A DNA stretch of 64,000 nucleotides, taken from assembly GCF_949628265.1 (NCBI RefSeq), contig NC_088787.1, positions 35,576,844 to 35,640,843 on the forward strand, written 5' to 3'. Below are positions 35,793-47,399 of the stretch, one piece after another. How positions within the stretch are numbered: the first letter of the stretch is position 1; every line of letters begins with the position of its first letter. This DNA is from Cloeon dipterum (taxonomy: Eukaryota; Arthropoda; Insecta; Ephemeroptera; Baetidae). The notes beneath the pieces are model-generated. The model saw only the letters and a program-made list of their open reading frames with translations, was not told where the DNA came from and searched no databases. The position numbers and the translations under genes were made by a program.

Positions 35793-35992
35793 TTAGCCTA
35801 CGAGGAAAATTAAATAGGCCACTGCAATCAAATAGGTCAGAAAACTAGCTGGAAATTATACGCCAATTGAGATGCACCTACATTAATTAAAAGTGGCAAA
35901 ATGTTGGCGTCGAGTTGAACTACTATAATATAGCATAATTTTCTTAACACTTTGTATTTTTTTTAAAATATAGTAAAGCAAACTTACTCTGA

Positions 35993-36945
35993 ATGCCCAT
36001 CAGCCTTGCTCTTTGGCAGCTCCACACTGGTTGCTAATCATCCGTCTCATCCTTTATTCCGTCTTGTCTGAAATCAAAATCAATTTTGAGAATTAGGAGC
36101 AACACACAATTAAACTCTATACAAAATAAACAATGATAGCATTTTATTGCTCTCTAAAAATGCGATTTTATAATTAAATGAAGTCTAGGCCTTTTTTAAT
36201 TGAATGTTTTACGCTCAAGCACATGTGAAGTATGCATACACGTTATGTTTTTATTCATTTACGGCAGTGAAAATACTGCAAATTGTTAAAATGAGTAAAA
36301 ATAAATTTAAAACAAATAATAATGTACATAAATGCATGGATAAGCAATATTTTCTGCCGGGTTACACATCTCGCCAGTTTTTATGAGAATCCCATAATAA
36401 AATTAGGGTTGTAACTTTGCGGCGAAGTGTCATTTTCCATTATGTATGCACAGTCGAGAAGAATTAAGCGTCAGTCAGAATTTACGACTCGATACATTAA
36501 TGCTTGTTATGTATGTATGTATACATACTAGACAGTAATATTGTCCGGCGAAAGGAAAAAAATGCGAATATTTAAATATGTATGCACATACTTAATTATT
36601 TAATGAATCAAATCTGTGCATGGAAAAATTAGTTTTCGCCGCCGAGTTACAGTTTTTACAACCCCAAATAATGTTATAATGGTATTCTCATAAGAACTGG
36701 TGAGATGCGTAACCCGGCAGAAACTGTAGCTTTTCCATGTGTATTAGTGATTGACATGCAAATTTTACGTATTTACGGATAGATTACAGAAAACTAAAAT
36801 GATTTTAACACATACCTGGCGTCATTGAGCTCATCCATAACGTCGTACATACACCAGCCGCAGCAGTGAGAATTATCTTTGTAGATGATGAACGGTTGAG
36901 CAAAACAGTCGCGCGACACGTTACTTGCATACTGGTGCACTAAAC
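35993..36945 (-). other. Two putative spliced exons of unknown gene in the outer element
   Basis: On the minus strand the segment 36937-36818 reads HQYASNVSRDCFAQPFIIYK, then DNSHCCGWCMYDVMDELNDA, up to the donor CCAG|GTATGT. A second segment, 36065-35993, starts after GATTTCAG and would extend it by RQDGIKDETDD before a stop; it ends at a donor AGA|GTAAGT. Phases agree between the two. No family was recognised and no clean start Met is visible. It could be a small gene of the outer element or a noncoding transcript. Confidence 0.25.
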
Positions 36946-36949
36946 ACTC

Positions 36950-37870
36950 GGATAATTAGCTAATTGTGCCCTTAATTGTTTGTAAAAGCTGGACGTAAAT
37001 GCGCGCGTGTGTGCCATGTCGTTGGATTTTGGATTCTCTTTTTGCCGTTGGCGTTGGCTTTGGCTGCGTACGCACTCTATTTCCGATCCTGCCTGTGCCT
37101 GCATGTGCATGCTAACTCCCGCCCCCACTTTCTCTTTTTCTCTCTATTGCCGTTGCAGCTTACGCAGCAAGCAGCAACACCAGCCGCTCCTGCCCCTCCT
37201 GTCCCTCCTTGCTCTTCCTAGCTGCGATCTTTCTTGCGCGCGAGGATGAAATTGAAAAGCTGGTGAAAAACCAACCGCGCGAAGCGCAAGCAGTGGGATT
37301 ACCAGCGCCCTGCACTAAAATGTATGCGAGCAAATTTTTTAATTCCGCATCCCTTATTATGTTCCACACCGCAAACAGCAAAATATTTAATATAATTATC
37401 CCCCCGGATATGTGGCGGAAAATAATTAGAAAATTTTAACTTCAAAGAATTCATAGGAGCTAAAATTATAATAAAAATTAAACTTATTTTAGAATTCGTG
37501 ATATTCAATGATTATTCCCTGCTGCAATATCAAAAGTAATAGAAAATGAAAAGCAAAAAGATTAAAATAAATAAATTAAATATAAATGTAAAGAAAAAAA
37601 TTCAAATTTGTTTATTAATTTTAGAATCGGCTGTTTAATTGATTCAATTAAATAATTATTCCACATAATTTAAAATAAAAAACGAAAAAAACCATTTTGG
37701 TGAATTATTCATAGCAAATAAATTTAAAAATGAATCCCTAAATAAATTATGTATCTAAATTGTGAAAAATATGTTATACACATTACACCATATACTATGT
37801 AGGATCCCCACTTACTTTTTTGCATTTCTTTTTCTTTTTTAAAATTTTTTGAGAGCAAATTATTAGCCGG
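36950..37870. other. Outer-element sequence, no gene recognised
   Basis: The part 36960-37260 is GC- and pyrimidine-rich on the plus strand and could be the promoter side of the minus-strand exons at 36 kb. The rest (37400-37860) is very AT-rich. No feature with defined ends was found. Confidence 0.35.
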
Positions 37871-37879
37871 TGCTACTCG

Positions 37880-38454
37880 TGTAACGTGACTCGAGTTAAA
37901 CACGTGTGAAACACGTGATCTCCGACACGAGTTTAATTGACCACGTATTTTCTAAGAATTTTGAACATTTCTTCACTTTATTTGTATAAATTTTATAACA
38001 TTTTAATAAATTTTTATAAAACATTAAATTTAGCAACTCGCATATATTGACTCGAGTTGAACACGTGTTAAACACACGTGTTTAAACACGTGATCTCCGA
38101 CACGTGTTTAAAGCCACGTGTGTAACACGTGTTAAACTCGAGTTAATATATGCGAGTTGCTAAATTTAATAATTTTGCCGTAAAAATATTTTATTAATGA
38201 TAGAAAACTGCAAAAAATATAGTTTAAATGCAATTGAAGCAAATATCAAGGTATTTAATTTTTAACTCGTGTCCGCAAACACGTGTTCATCACGTGATTA
38301 TCACGTGTTCCGGAAATATCAAAAACACGCAAAAAAAGAAAATTTTCGGTCAAAATCGATTAAGGGGGCCTCAATTAACCCAGGAAAAATATCGAAAAAA
38401 ATATTCGAAGGGGTCACCAAAAACTCGTGTCAACACGTGATTTTTCTCGTAGGG
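37880..38454. repeat. CACGTG palindrome cluster and hairpin at the right end of the outer element
   Basis: About a dozen CACGTG motifs occur within 570 bp, mostly as ACACGTGT. The segment 38030-38165 folds as an inverted repeat (AGCAACTCGCATATATTGAC pairing with TTAATATATGCGAGTTGCT). The mirrored left end (21951-22060) has six more. They probably serve as subterminal binding sites. Confidence 0.8.
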
Positions 38455-38456
38455 AA

Positions 38457-38775
38457 CTACGATGACGTCGGCCCCGCGGAAGTGCCGCTGTACGAGGAAG
38501 TAAAACACGACCAGGCCGCTGCCCCTGCTGCTCCTAGTCTCTACGAGCGGCCCATTATTCTCAGCCCGCGATCGGCGAGAAGAGTGAAAGCGATGCCTCC
38601 GAGGCAGAGGACTTTCGAGAAATTCGGAGAGGCGCCTCGTGCCCCAGCCCAGTTAGAGTACGACTACGTCCGCACTGCTGAACCGGAACCTCTGTACGAT
38701 GACGTTGCTTCCGGTTCACCACATTGTGAAGACACTTCTTCCGAGTCTGCGCAATACCTGAAAATCCTGCCATGA
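38457..38775 (+). CDS. Detached C-terminal tail of the Yellow-like membrane protein
   Basis: Read in the frame GAC AAC TAC GAT recovered by removing the inserted element, this gives NYDDVGPAEVPLYEEVK, then SLYERPII, LEYDYVRT, EPLYDDVASG and a terminal QYLKILP with stop at 38773-38775. The tail is about 105 residues, Pro/Ala-rich, with six tyrosines in acidic settings (YDDV, YEEV, YDYV, YDDV), the pattern of SH2-domain docking sites. In this assembly it is cut off from its gene by the 16.5 kb insertion. A polyadenylation-like AATAAATAAT follows (about 38817). Confidence 0.75.
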
Positions 38776-38829
38776 GCACCAATGGCATGACATGTCTCGG
38801 TTCTTAAGATGTATATAAATAAATAATTT

Positions 38830-41795
38830 TACTATCGTTTAACATAGACATGGTCCCTATAACATATGTATTGATTGTTTATGAAAAAATAAACCTAGTA
38901 TGTATTTATGTATGTCCAATCATTCCATGTTGATTTCTCATGAAAAAAACTATTGCTATCTTTATACAGAATAAAAAATAAAGAGAAAAATAGAAGCAAA
39001 AATTTGAAATAAAACATGTCAGTCAAAGTCCTTGTGTAAAAGTCGGCGATTTTTATTTTCTCTAAATTTCTATCAAAGGGAAAGAGAAATAAGCAGCTTG
39101 CTGGTGGTCGGTAAGAAATAAGCCATGTGGCGATAAGAAATTTTACAAAAGCAGCGATCAATTATTATTTAATGATGGGAAACTTTTGAGAATAATTTGA
39201 TTAAGAATAAACCGTTAAACAATTATCCAATTAATTAAACTGAAGCATTACGCGCTGACTGCTAATTAGAAGACTCCATTTATGACCACAACGAGACTTA
39301 GTTTAATATTTTATGCTCAGATATTTCGGTGAGGGGTAAGAGGAATCAAATCTGTCAGAGATGCGAGCGATGTTTTTGTCTGGCCCGTTGCAGTTAATAG
39401 GCATCTCGCTTGGCTCCATTTTTGTAAATTATCAGTGTTTTGCCAAGAAGCAGTGATGTTCGTTCCTTTCCTCTCAGAGTCTCGTCAGAACGTCGAAGAC
39501 CACTTCAAATGGGCTCATATCTTTGTTGTGCCCTTTGCAGAGTTTGCGACCATTCGGGTGATGTTGACTGGGTGAGCTAAAAGCCAACAACAATTATTGT
39601 GCTCAAATTATTAATTTCCGCAAATTCCGGCTGTATTTTAGTTAGGAAAGGATCGATCCATGGATTTGGAGAGCGCGGCGCGAGAAGTAAAAGCACAAAA
39701 CTGTGATTGGTCCGCTTGTCGCTCCCCGGCCTTCGTGTAAATAGAGCAGCGATGCTCGCGCCCGCCACACTCTCTCGTCTGCCTCTCCCGCGGAGAGCCG
39801 CTCGCGCCCGCCGTCCGCGGCACAAAAAGCAGCGGCTGTTAGTGCTATATTGGCGGCCGCAGAGTTAATTCAAATAATGCTTCCAGTGACTTGGAGGAAG
39901 GTGCAATAGGCTTCAAATTGAAGTTCTGGGATTAAGCAATTAAATAGAATTCTAAGTTTTAATTCTATATAATGTTAATTATTGTTAATATTGCTATATT
40001 TTTTCAAATATTTCACACAAATATTGATACCAATTTACAGCAGAATTTCCAATTCTAATTATTTATCCATACAAAGGGGAGCTATATTTACCTGGAGCTC
40101 ACAGAAAAGAACTCTTGGTGGTTTTTTTTTTATTAAAAACAGTTTTTTCAACAATTTAAAAATGCAAATTGAAGTCTCACCTTAATTCTTTTGTCCTTAA
40201 GAAATCCTCTTCTATCGTTCATGGCAGAACCAATTTAAATTTGCAGAACTGCAAAAAATAAATTTTAGCTAATGAAGGTAAAAAAAGGAAACTTAAAAAC
40301 ATTTTGTTTTTTAATTTAAAAGTCGTCTTTCGCACCAATTGAGGCCACAGACAGATTCTGGACCAGAAGTTTGGATAAGAAATATCCTATAGTTGGAAAT
40401 ATAAAAGATTAAGCTAGAAAAATATAAATATTAAAATGTGCAAGGTTTTCAAAATAATTTTAAATATTTTAACACGTTTTATGCTGCTCGACTCTAAAAC
40501 ATGGGAGGAAAATTAGAAAAAAAAACAATGAGGAGGAAAAATCTCAAACAGTTATACAATTATATATATCTGCCAACATTTTCATGGCCAAATCTCGGGT
40601 TTTAGCCTTAAAAATGTATCTGTGAGATGCTCTTAAAATATGTATCATGCATACAACGCATCATGCGGACATCCCTGAGAGCATCCCGAAATAAAAAGAG
40701 ACAGGAGAGAAAAAAAAACACAATTTATTTTAAAGAAAAACTCAATGTCAAAGTTGTTTCCGCAACACAGCGATCGAGAGACAGGAGAGATATTTTATTT
40801 CGTCATGCCGCCTCCTTTGGTCTGCGATTTACTCTTAAGGTCAGTGACTTGTGCGATCTACTGTGAAAATTAAACGGTCAAGGGGAAATAAATAGTTCTA
40901 ACAAGTTCCTACAAATGATATAGTAATTTTAAGGAAAATTTTGAATTGAATCAGCGAAGAACTTCAAAAAATTAAACAAAAGCAAAAAAGTGCGCACGCA
41001 CGTGCTTGCTCCTCGTGCCGCGAAGCGAGAAGCCCACCAGAGTCGTATGTGGTGCGAGTGTTGTGCTGTTGCGGCTTTTGCAATTTCCATATCAATTATA
41101 TTTCACTCACAACCAGCGCGAGAAGAGAAAACTCCACTGACCGCTCCACCTGTGAATCCCGAAATATGATTTTTTATTAGTATAGTAGACTATTTATGAA
41201 TTTCGAGGCTTTTCCTTTGCATGGGATTTTCTCTCTCTTCTGAATTTATATTTTAAATATAATAAAGTAGTTAAATCCCGTATTTATAAAATTGCTAATT
41301 TTCTCATACATGTTTGGAAATCAATTATTTCTTCCAGACTGCAGCAAACAAGTTATTCATGAAATTATAGCTGCTGTTTGAAGTCGTCTCGCGGGCAGTC
41401 GGTGGCGACGGGGATTTTTTTTTTGGAAAATTCTTCGAAATAATCAATAGATCGTAACTTAATTTAACGTCGAACCATCCTTACGCAGTTCGGTCACCTT
41501 ACAAATGGAAATTTTAAATAGAGAAATGTTTTTGCAGATTGTGTTATACTAAAAACCTGAAGCTTATGCAACTGGCGACGCAAATACGCTCAGCGGAACA
41601 GTCTGTGATCCAAAATAATTCGAAAAATGGTTCAGATATTAATGTTGAAGGTTTCATATTTATATTAAAAAATATGGTTATAATGCTTACATCTAACCAA
41701 GGACGCGTAATTCCTTCATAATTTATACGTTTGTAATTGGGCTTATCTATTTCATTTATTGTAAAAAATTACAAAAATTGTTTTCAGTCACTCAG
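38830..41795. other. Repeat-rich region between the Yellow-like tail and protease gene C
   Basis: No gene was recognised. It contains a dispersed copy of the promoter-like repeat (about 39410-39940) and the partner copy (40680-41050) of the 17.0 kb repeat. The remainder is AT-rich. Confidence 0.5.
39410..39940. repeat. Dispersed single copy of the promoter-like repeat arrayed at 49.8-51.4 kb
   Basis: It shares AAACTGTGATTGGTCCGCT, GTAAATAGAGCAGCGATGCT, CCGCGGAGAGCCGCTCGCGC and the downstream GCTTCCAGTGACTTGGAGG with the array. It also shares the preceding ATGTTCGTTCC.TTCCTCTCAGA block with 49.78 kb. Confidence 0.8.
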
Positions 41796-41802
41796 TATTC
41801 AT

Positions 41803-44800
41803 TTATCGCCCGAAATAGTCGAAATTGATGTCAGGGGAGAATTCCACAATCCAATCGATGTAATAAGCCACGTCAGAGAACAAGGGAAAAGCGTCAGGAT
41901 CGCACACTTCGGCTTCTTCGCCATTAATTTTGACTTTTTTTGATTTGGCAAAGCTGACAATGCCTCTAATGAACCACCTTCCGTCTTTTTCCAGTGAGAG
42001 GCTGCTGCCACTGTCCCCGTTGCACACGGTTGTGCCTAATGTAAACAGAAAAATAAATAAAAACATTAATTTTAACAATAAAAAAAATTACGTACCGTTT
42101 GTATAACCGGCGCAAAAATTGTCTCCAGGCTTCAAACGCGCTCCGTAATATTTCCTCAGACTATGGTAGCACTCCAAGTGTGACCTTATCGTTATTTCAG
42201 CCTCTTGGAGCGTCGCAGGGTGAGAGTAATCCTTAAAATACCCGTAGCCAGCCACCTATATTTGCACACCACGATTTCAAAGACGGATTTATTTTATTTT
42301 AGATTTTGAACCAACCAAAGCGGCTCTTCCGGCGACGGCGTCAAGATTGGTGTCTTCGTTCCACAGACAAATCGGGTGTACGTGTTCAGTCAGTTCAAAT
42401 GCTTTTTCGAAAATCATGAGACCAACGTCGTAGTGGAACTTCCCTCTCGAGTACTTTGGATGAATTTTCAGCCTGCTGGGCTATGAGAGCCGATAAAAAA
42501 TTAAATTTTACGTACTTAAAAAAAATAGACTGTTACTGTTTTAATCTGAATGTCAGTAGAATTCCACAGAGTCTTGTTATACATCCCAATAGTGACTTCA
42601 AAGTCCTCAGCTCTTTGTCCTTCGATACAGTGCGCGGCTGAAAACAGAGGCAAAAATTCATCCAATGCTATATTAAATTAAGTAACACAAAAGTCAAAAT
42701 TCAATTTTAGACCATATTTTTTTACTTTCAGCATAGGTCGATTTTATTATGCGATTTTTAGATCCCGAATAAGCCGCAACGTCGATAGATCCAGTTAAAT
42801 CATCCTTAAAACGAAGCAAATGTTATTAATATGTTTCAGCGTCAGGAAAAGTATTTTTATTTGCTCAATATTTGTCCGAAATAATTTTAAATCAGTTTCC
42901 GGTCAGAAAATTACATTTCACATAATGTTTAATGACGTTGGCGCACAAAGCTAACAAAGAGATTATTTTGCTATATTTTATGTAATTTGTACGTGTTTCA
43001 ATATATGATCAAATTTAATCCGATATTTTTTTGCAATTTGGAAGAAGAATAAAAATTAAATCCACTACTGCTACCTCATTTTTTTTGCTCTGTTTATCCC
43101 TGTCCGAGGACCAGAGGACCGGGAAGGGCGCTTACTGCACTAGCACGAATGCTGAATTCCGAGTGCGAATAACACCGCGAACGGATAACATGGGCGCACC
43201 AGGTCGCACAGGGACCCAGCCCACTCAAGGGCCACTTGCCTCCGCACCGAGGACTGCATTGAAACGCTAGACATTCGTCCCGTGAAGCCAAATCACGCAT
43301 GCTGGAAAGGTGCAAAGCAGCCCGTTGAGCAATTTGAGCAATTCGAGTCACTTAAACTAACCACTTTTTGCCATCTCTGACGCATTGGGTAGCCAGTATT
43401 ATTAGATCTCCGAACTGCTCAAATACCTCACATTGCTTTTGACACTCCTGAGAGTGCCTTAACAATGCGAGCCAACGGGCTGGTTAAAGTTATTTTTTCT
43501 CACTACCAATTTTTATTTGCCAGGGGGTATAGTAATTAATCAAAAATGCGTTTCTGGGCAGAATTTAAATTAATTTCCAATAATTCTGTGATATATTCAA
43601 ACAGGAAAATTCAAAAGCGGTTGAAGAGCTAAGCGAAAACAACTCTCTCACTATTGGCACAAGAAAAAATTATAATAATTACCTGTTAAAACCACCTTTT
43701 TCGATATGAGACTTCCACCGCACGAGAAACCAGTGCTGCTCTCGACTGCGGCATGCCATGGGTGTGCGCCGCGTCGGGCTCTGCGTCCGGCCAATATCAA
43801 CTGGTGCGACCTGATGTCTTCAACCTCGTCTCCTGTCTCCCGTTTGCTCCTGGCGGCTGTTGTTTTCCGTCCACAATTTGAGAAACTCAGGTTGTCAGAA
43901 CTCCTAAAAGCTTTTTGACGCAATTTCGGCGATTAGGATTTTGGATAATTGCAATTTTTACAGCTATTCCGGATTCAATCCAGCTACATTTAAAATTTTG
44001 GAGTACAAAGATATATTGATTCTTTTCTGGACTTCTGACGCTGCTGAATTTGGCTATCAGCATGTCAAACGAAATATTTTTAGCTCAAGTATGCACACAC
44101 TAGCACTGAAATTTAATTTTGACAGTGCTAATCGATTCCTAAAGATTTGGCAGCTGAATCAGCCGAAAAATAACAAGCATTTTGGTAGTTTTTGGCCTGA
44201 ACCTATGTTAAGAATGTCACAAGAACACCATCGACCAATCAGAGAAGGGATGAACCACTCATCCCTTCTCTGATTGGCCGTTTTTTGTGGCACTTTATGC
44301 TGATTTCCGAAAATTTTCTATTTTTTTGCGGTGTGGACCTGCGGAATTTTCCTAATTTTCAAATTCTGGTATTAGTTTGATCATACCTCTGATTGATTTC
44401 ACAGATGGGACGGGGGATAAAACTGACATGTCATTCGAGTTCCACACGATGGATTCGATGTAGGGTAGAATATCGATATATGCTACATACGCGGAATTGT
44501 TGTAAACGAAAGAATAATGAACTGATATGCCTCTAATGAAGTGCCTTCCTCGGTAGTAATTCACGAGGAAAAAGTTACCTATAAAAGTAAAAATGGAGTC
44601 TTGTTTAAAAATTAGCAAATTTTAAATGAGATTATCACCTAGAAAGTGCTCCTGACGCAAGCACAAGAACCGGGTTTGAAGAAAGAGCTGGGAAACTTCT
44701 ACTTGCTTACTTAACTTCACGAGACATCTATCATAGGACAAGAATTCTCCTGGCCAAAAATTTGGAAGTAAAAATAAAAAAAAATATGATAGTTTTCTAC

Positions 44801-45615
44801 CTACCGTAAGGTTTAGATTCGATATTAGATATATACGATGTTTGATTTATATCACGAAGCTAAATGAATTGTTTTAATATCAAATTAAATTGAGTCAGAA
44901 AACATACAAATCCCGTCGACCACGAAATGTACTTTGATTGAGGATCCTCTACCAAGTCCATTTGATTGCCGCGGTTGAACAAACAAATTGGAGATATGTT
45001 GTCAGGCATCTTCTTTGTTTTTAAAATGTACATCGGATATTTGTACGCTCGTTCTTTCAAGAGATCGCTGTTCATCAAAATCACATCTCTCACCTGTGAT
45101 TCCGAGAATGAAGAGCACAATTTATTTATTTCAAAGAATGTAATCTTTCACCTCAATTTTACTTCCAGTGCATTTTTCAACGTTGTAATTATTCTTTTGC
45201 ATGCAATCATTGATGTAAACCGATACATTTCTGAAATCATCTGTCTGCAAATCGCATGCGTCTATTTCCAAACAAATACAACAAACTGTAATTTCTTTAA
45301 TACAAGCAATGTAATTTTAGTTACACGTGAGAACAGTCCTATGGGATATAATTGCTCCAAAGCAAATATTCAATTTTCCAGGATGTAAGATTGCTATTTC
45401 AACTATCCAATCTCTTTCCCCATGAACGCCACAGTTCTCAGTACTCAAATTCTCTCCATCGGTGAAGTCTGTCAATTTGTACAATCGCAAAGAGTTCTAG
45501 TGTATCAAAAATTGTTGATATACTTACACGGTGCTGGGATGCGATCCTTCTCGGCCAGAGCGACGCAAACTGCAAAGCCTAGGAGAAGAAGCGAAAATGC
45601 GCTTTTCAGCGTCAT
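41803..45615 (-). CDS. Protease gene C: secreted tandem-S1 serine protease
   Basis: The start at 45615 (MTLKSAFSLLLLGFAVCVA) gives a signal peptide; exon 1 ends APY-phase at T|GTAAGT. The N-terminal S1-like domain has DFTDGENLSTENCG, SHRTVLT, SPICLFNRGN, FLCLRQEHF instead of GDSGG, and YIDILPYIESIV. The catalytic His region reads ITVCC, so the triad is lost. The second domain starts SDNLSFSNCGRKT, then LILAGRRARRGAHPWHA, CGGSLISKKVVLT, AAHCIEGQ (His57), YDVGLMIFEKAF (Asp102) and CNGDSGSSL (Ser195), with Thr at position 189. It ends SDVAYYIDWIVEF; the last coding block is 42078-41803. A long intron (about 42660-43680) splits the CGG and AAHC exons and carries a dispersed repeat, and another holds a perfect hairpin. 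The intact triad suggests an active extracellular protease. Confidence 0.83.
43190..43460. repeat. Dispersed repeat in an intron of gene C, partner of 2930-3120
   Basis: It shares ordered blocks with 2.93-3.12 kb (GCTGGAAAGGTGC, GAGCAATTT, CCATCTCTGAC, GACACTCCTGA). It is noncoding. Confidence 0.6.
44235..44277. repeat. 19-bp perfect hairpin in an intron of gene C
   Basis: CCAATCAGAGAAGGGATGA (44235-44253) is followed by a 5-nt spacer and its exact complement (44259-44277). Confidence 0.9.
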
Positions 45616-45665
45616 TTTCTCTGCTCCTTTGACAGTGTCGCGAAGCGAGCTGGGCCTTTATACAT
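45615..45665 (-). promoter_or_regulatory. Promoter of gene C
   Basis: On the minus strand TGTATAAAGG (about 45655-45664) lies about 45 bp before the start codon, so the leader must be very short. Unlike A and B there is no upstream acceptor, so no extra 5' exon is needed. Confidence 0.6.
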
Positions 45666-45829
45666 CCCACGACTCTGACCATGAAAATAAACTTGATGTA
45701 CCCAAACACTCTTGTGACTTGACCTCGATCACCTTTTTGTACTCATTTGATATTTTAGCGTATGAGTTTATAAAAAAATTAAGTACAAGCCAATTTGCTA
45801 AATTTAAATTGGGCTATTTTTCGCTATTT

Positions 45830-46210
45830 TTAAGACACGTATCCATTTCGATGCGTCGCAGTCTTTCAAAATCGGTGGCAGGACGTTCCAGGGCTTGCAT
45901 TCCCTGCATGTAAGAAAAGGCGCTTCGCCCGAGAGCGGTTCTCGCCAGGGGCGGCTGGAGGCGGGGATGTACCCTGGTGTCGCCTCGCGGGGCGCGCCCC
46001 TGAATGCGCTGATTCTCGCTCTCGCGTCGCACCTTTGGAAAAAGACGAGGTCGGTTGTGCCGCAGGTGCATGTCAAATGGCATATCACGTTCTGCAGCCT
46101 CGGCTCTGGCAGTATTTTCCAATAAACAAAATTCATCACGCTGTTTTGCACTCTGCTTAATTTGTTGATTTTTCTCTTGCGTCGTCGGGTGCCAGGCTGG
46201 AAGTCAATAT
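45830..46210 (-). pseudogene. Decayed 3' end of a non-LTR retrotransposon ORF
   Basis: Frame-shifted minus-strand translations give VQNSVMNFVYW and RGDTRVHPRLQPPLARTALG. They match the end of the intact retrotransposon protein (VQNRALHFIYG, HPRLQQPPARTDLG). The frame changes between the two blocks and there is no RT domain, so this is a 5'-truncated, broken copy of a related element. Confidence 0.75.
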
Positions 46211-46734
46211 CGCATAAAAAAGACCCAGTCCCATTTTTTCAGTCGGAAGCTGAGAATTATCTTTCAGAGAGTGAGCAAAATCAGACAGCTAGACGATCAC
46301 TGATAACGAGCCGGCCTATTTTCTTCTCACCCGAGCCTCCTATTATGATTCATTCAGTGAAACCAGACTGTGTTTTGATGTGAAGAGAGCGGCTTATCAG
46401 CACGCTGACGGATGCTCTCGCTGCTGTTATCGCCAGAGAAGAAATGATTTGCTATTGGCCTATTAAAAAAACCGCATGCTACTATATTTAAGCCACTTTT
46501 CATTGATTTAAAAGTAATATTTGTTGATTACGGCTCTTGACCTCTAATTTCTGCAATTGCAAAATAAAATATATTAATTGTCAATATTTTATCTCGCACA
46601 AGCTAATTTGTGCGATTGAACTGGCAGCCGGCTAGTCTGAGTCTGTCATCAGCTTTATTTGATATTGCTTCGCATTTTAGACGGTATTAACAGATACATA
46701 GGAGTTATAAAAAGATGCGAATTAATAAATAATT

Positions 46735-46880
46735 CATGCACGGAGCTGGGATATAGTTTTGCGGCGCAAATTGCGAGGCTGAGAAGGACGGAAAGTCCAA
46801 GGCTCATCTTGATTTCTTCTCCGGACGCGATGGACCGGGGCTGCTACTCATCTGTAGCCCACAGGCGCTCCTCAGTTTAT
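46735..46880 (-). pseudogene. Orphan signal-peptide exon and promoter of a protease gene
   Basis: The minus-strand ATG at about 46813 opens MSLGLSVLLSLAICAAKLYP, closely matching exon 1 of genes D and E. A TATA-like TATAAACTGAGGAGCGC lies upstream as in D. The splice donor that should be T|GTAAG has become TGCATG, and no downstream exons follow. It is a partial duplicate of the D/E 5' end. The homology continues upstream to about 47400 (matching 54900-55350). Confidence 0.8.
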
Positions 46881-47399
46881 ACATATATGTGTGCAGATTG
46901 GTCTCTAAAAAGCGTCGAGAAACTTTCAGCTCTCTCAAATAAATGTGGAAAAAATGACTAAATCAAGAATTTATTTGAGAAACGTTTTTATATTCATTCA
47001 AAGTGATTTGTTTTGAAAAATTTTCAATTTTAACATCCCAATTTTCGGCACATTTTTGTTTATTTAGAAATTAAGTCAACTTTACTTAAATTAATTGTAC
47101 AAAATTAACGCGTAATTTTGCCTATTTTACTGGGTATTAGAGCACCTGAATAATTTTCGATAATTTATATACATAATTATTTTAATAAGTTAAAAATGGT
47201 ATTAAAATTTCACATGGGGACCTTAATAAATAAATAATCTAGTTAATGATATTATGCGACACGCACGAGGAAAAATTCGATCTTAAATCCGTGTCTGTTT
47301 TTCTCGGTGAGGCGAGGTTTAAAGTTCAATTATTGTGAGAGTCAAATCCCTGCGCCGACACTGATGCCTTATTGACCTTGCTGTTGTTGAGCTTATTCT

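Larger units (their letters stand above)
21936..38454. mobile_element. 16.5 kb inverted-repeat element inserted in the Yellow-like tail exon, unclassified
   Basis: The left end CCCTACGAGAAAAATCACGT (21936 onward) is exactly mirrored by the right end (…GTGATTTTTCTCGTAGGG, ending 38454), giving a perfect 21-bp TIR. Inside each end are clusters of CACGTG-containing palindromes (six in 21951-22060, about a dozen in 37890-38440). The excised host sequence reads through in frame. After subtracting the nested Mutator-like element and its duplication, about 4.9 kb remain. No transposase was recognised in that remainder, so this is probably a non-autonomous DNA transposon. Its 2-bp duplication does not by itself fix the superfamily. 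Confidence 0.75.

Noticed and set aside
36940-37128. 62-residue minus-strand frame upstream of the 36 kb exons
   Set aside because: Low-complexity Gln/Arg-rich translation with no splice link in phase to the next segment; more likely leader or promoter sequence.
21936-38454. The 16.5 kb element as a spliced intron (an intron-generating transposon)
   Set aside because: The right end has a usable AG (CTCGTAG), but no GT in the left end gives the phase needed to continue the tail frame before the stop at 21960.
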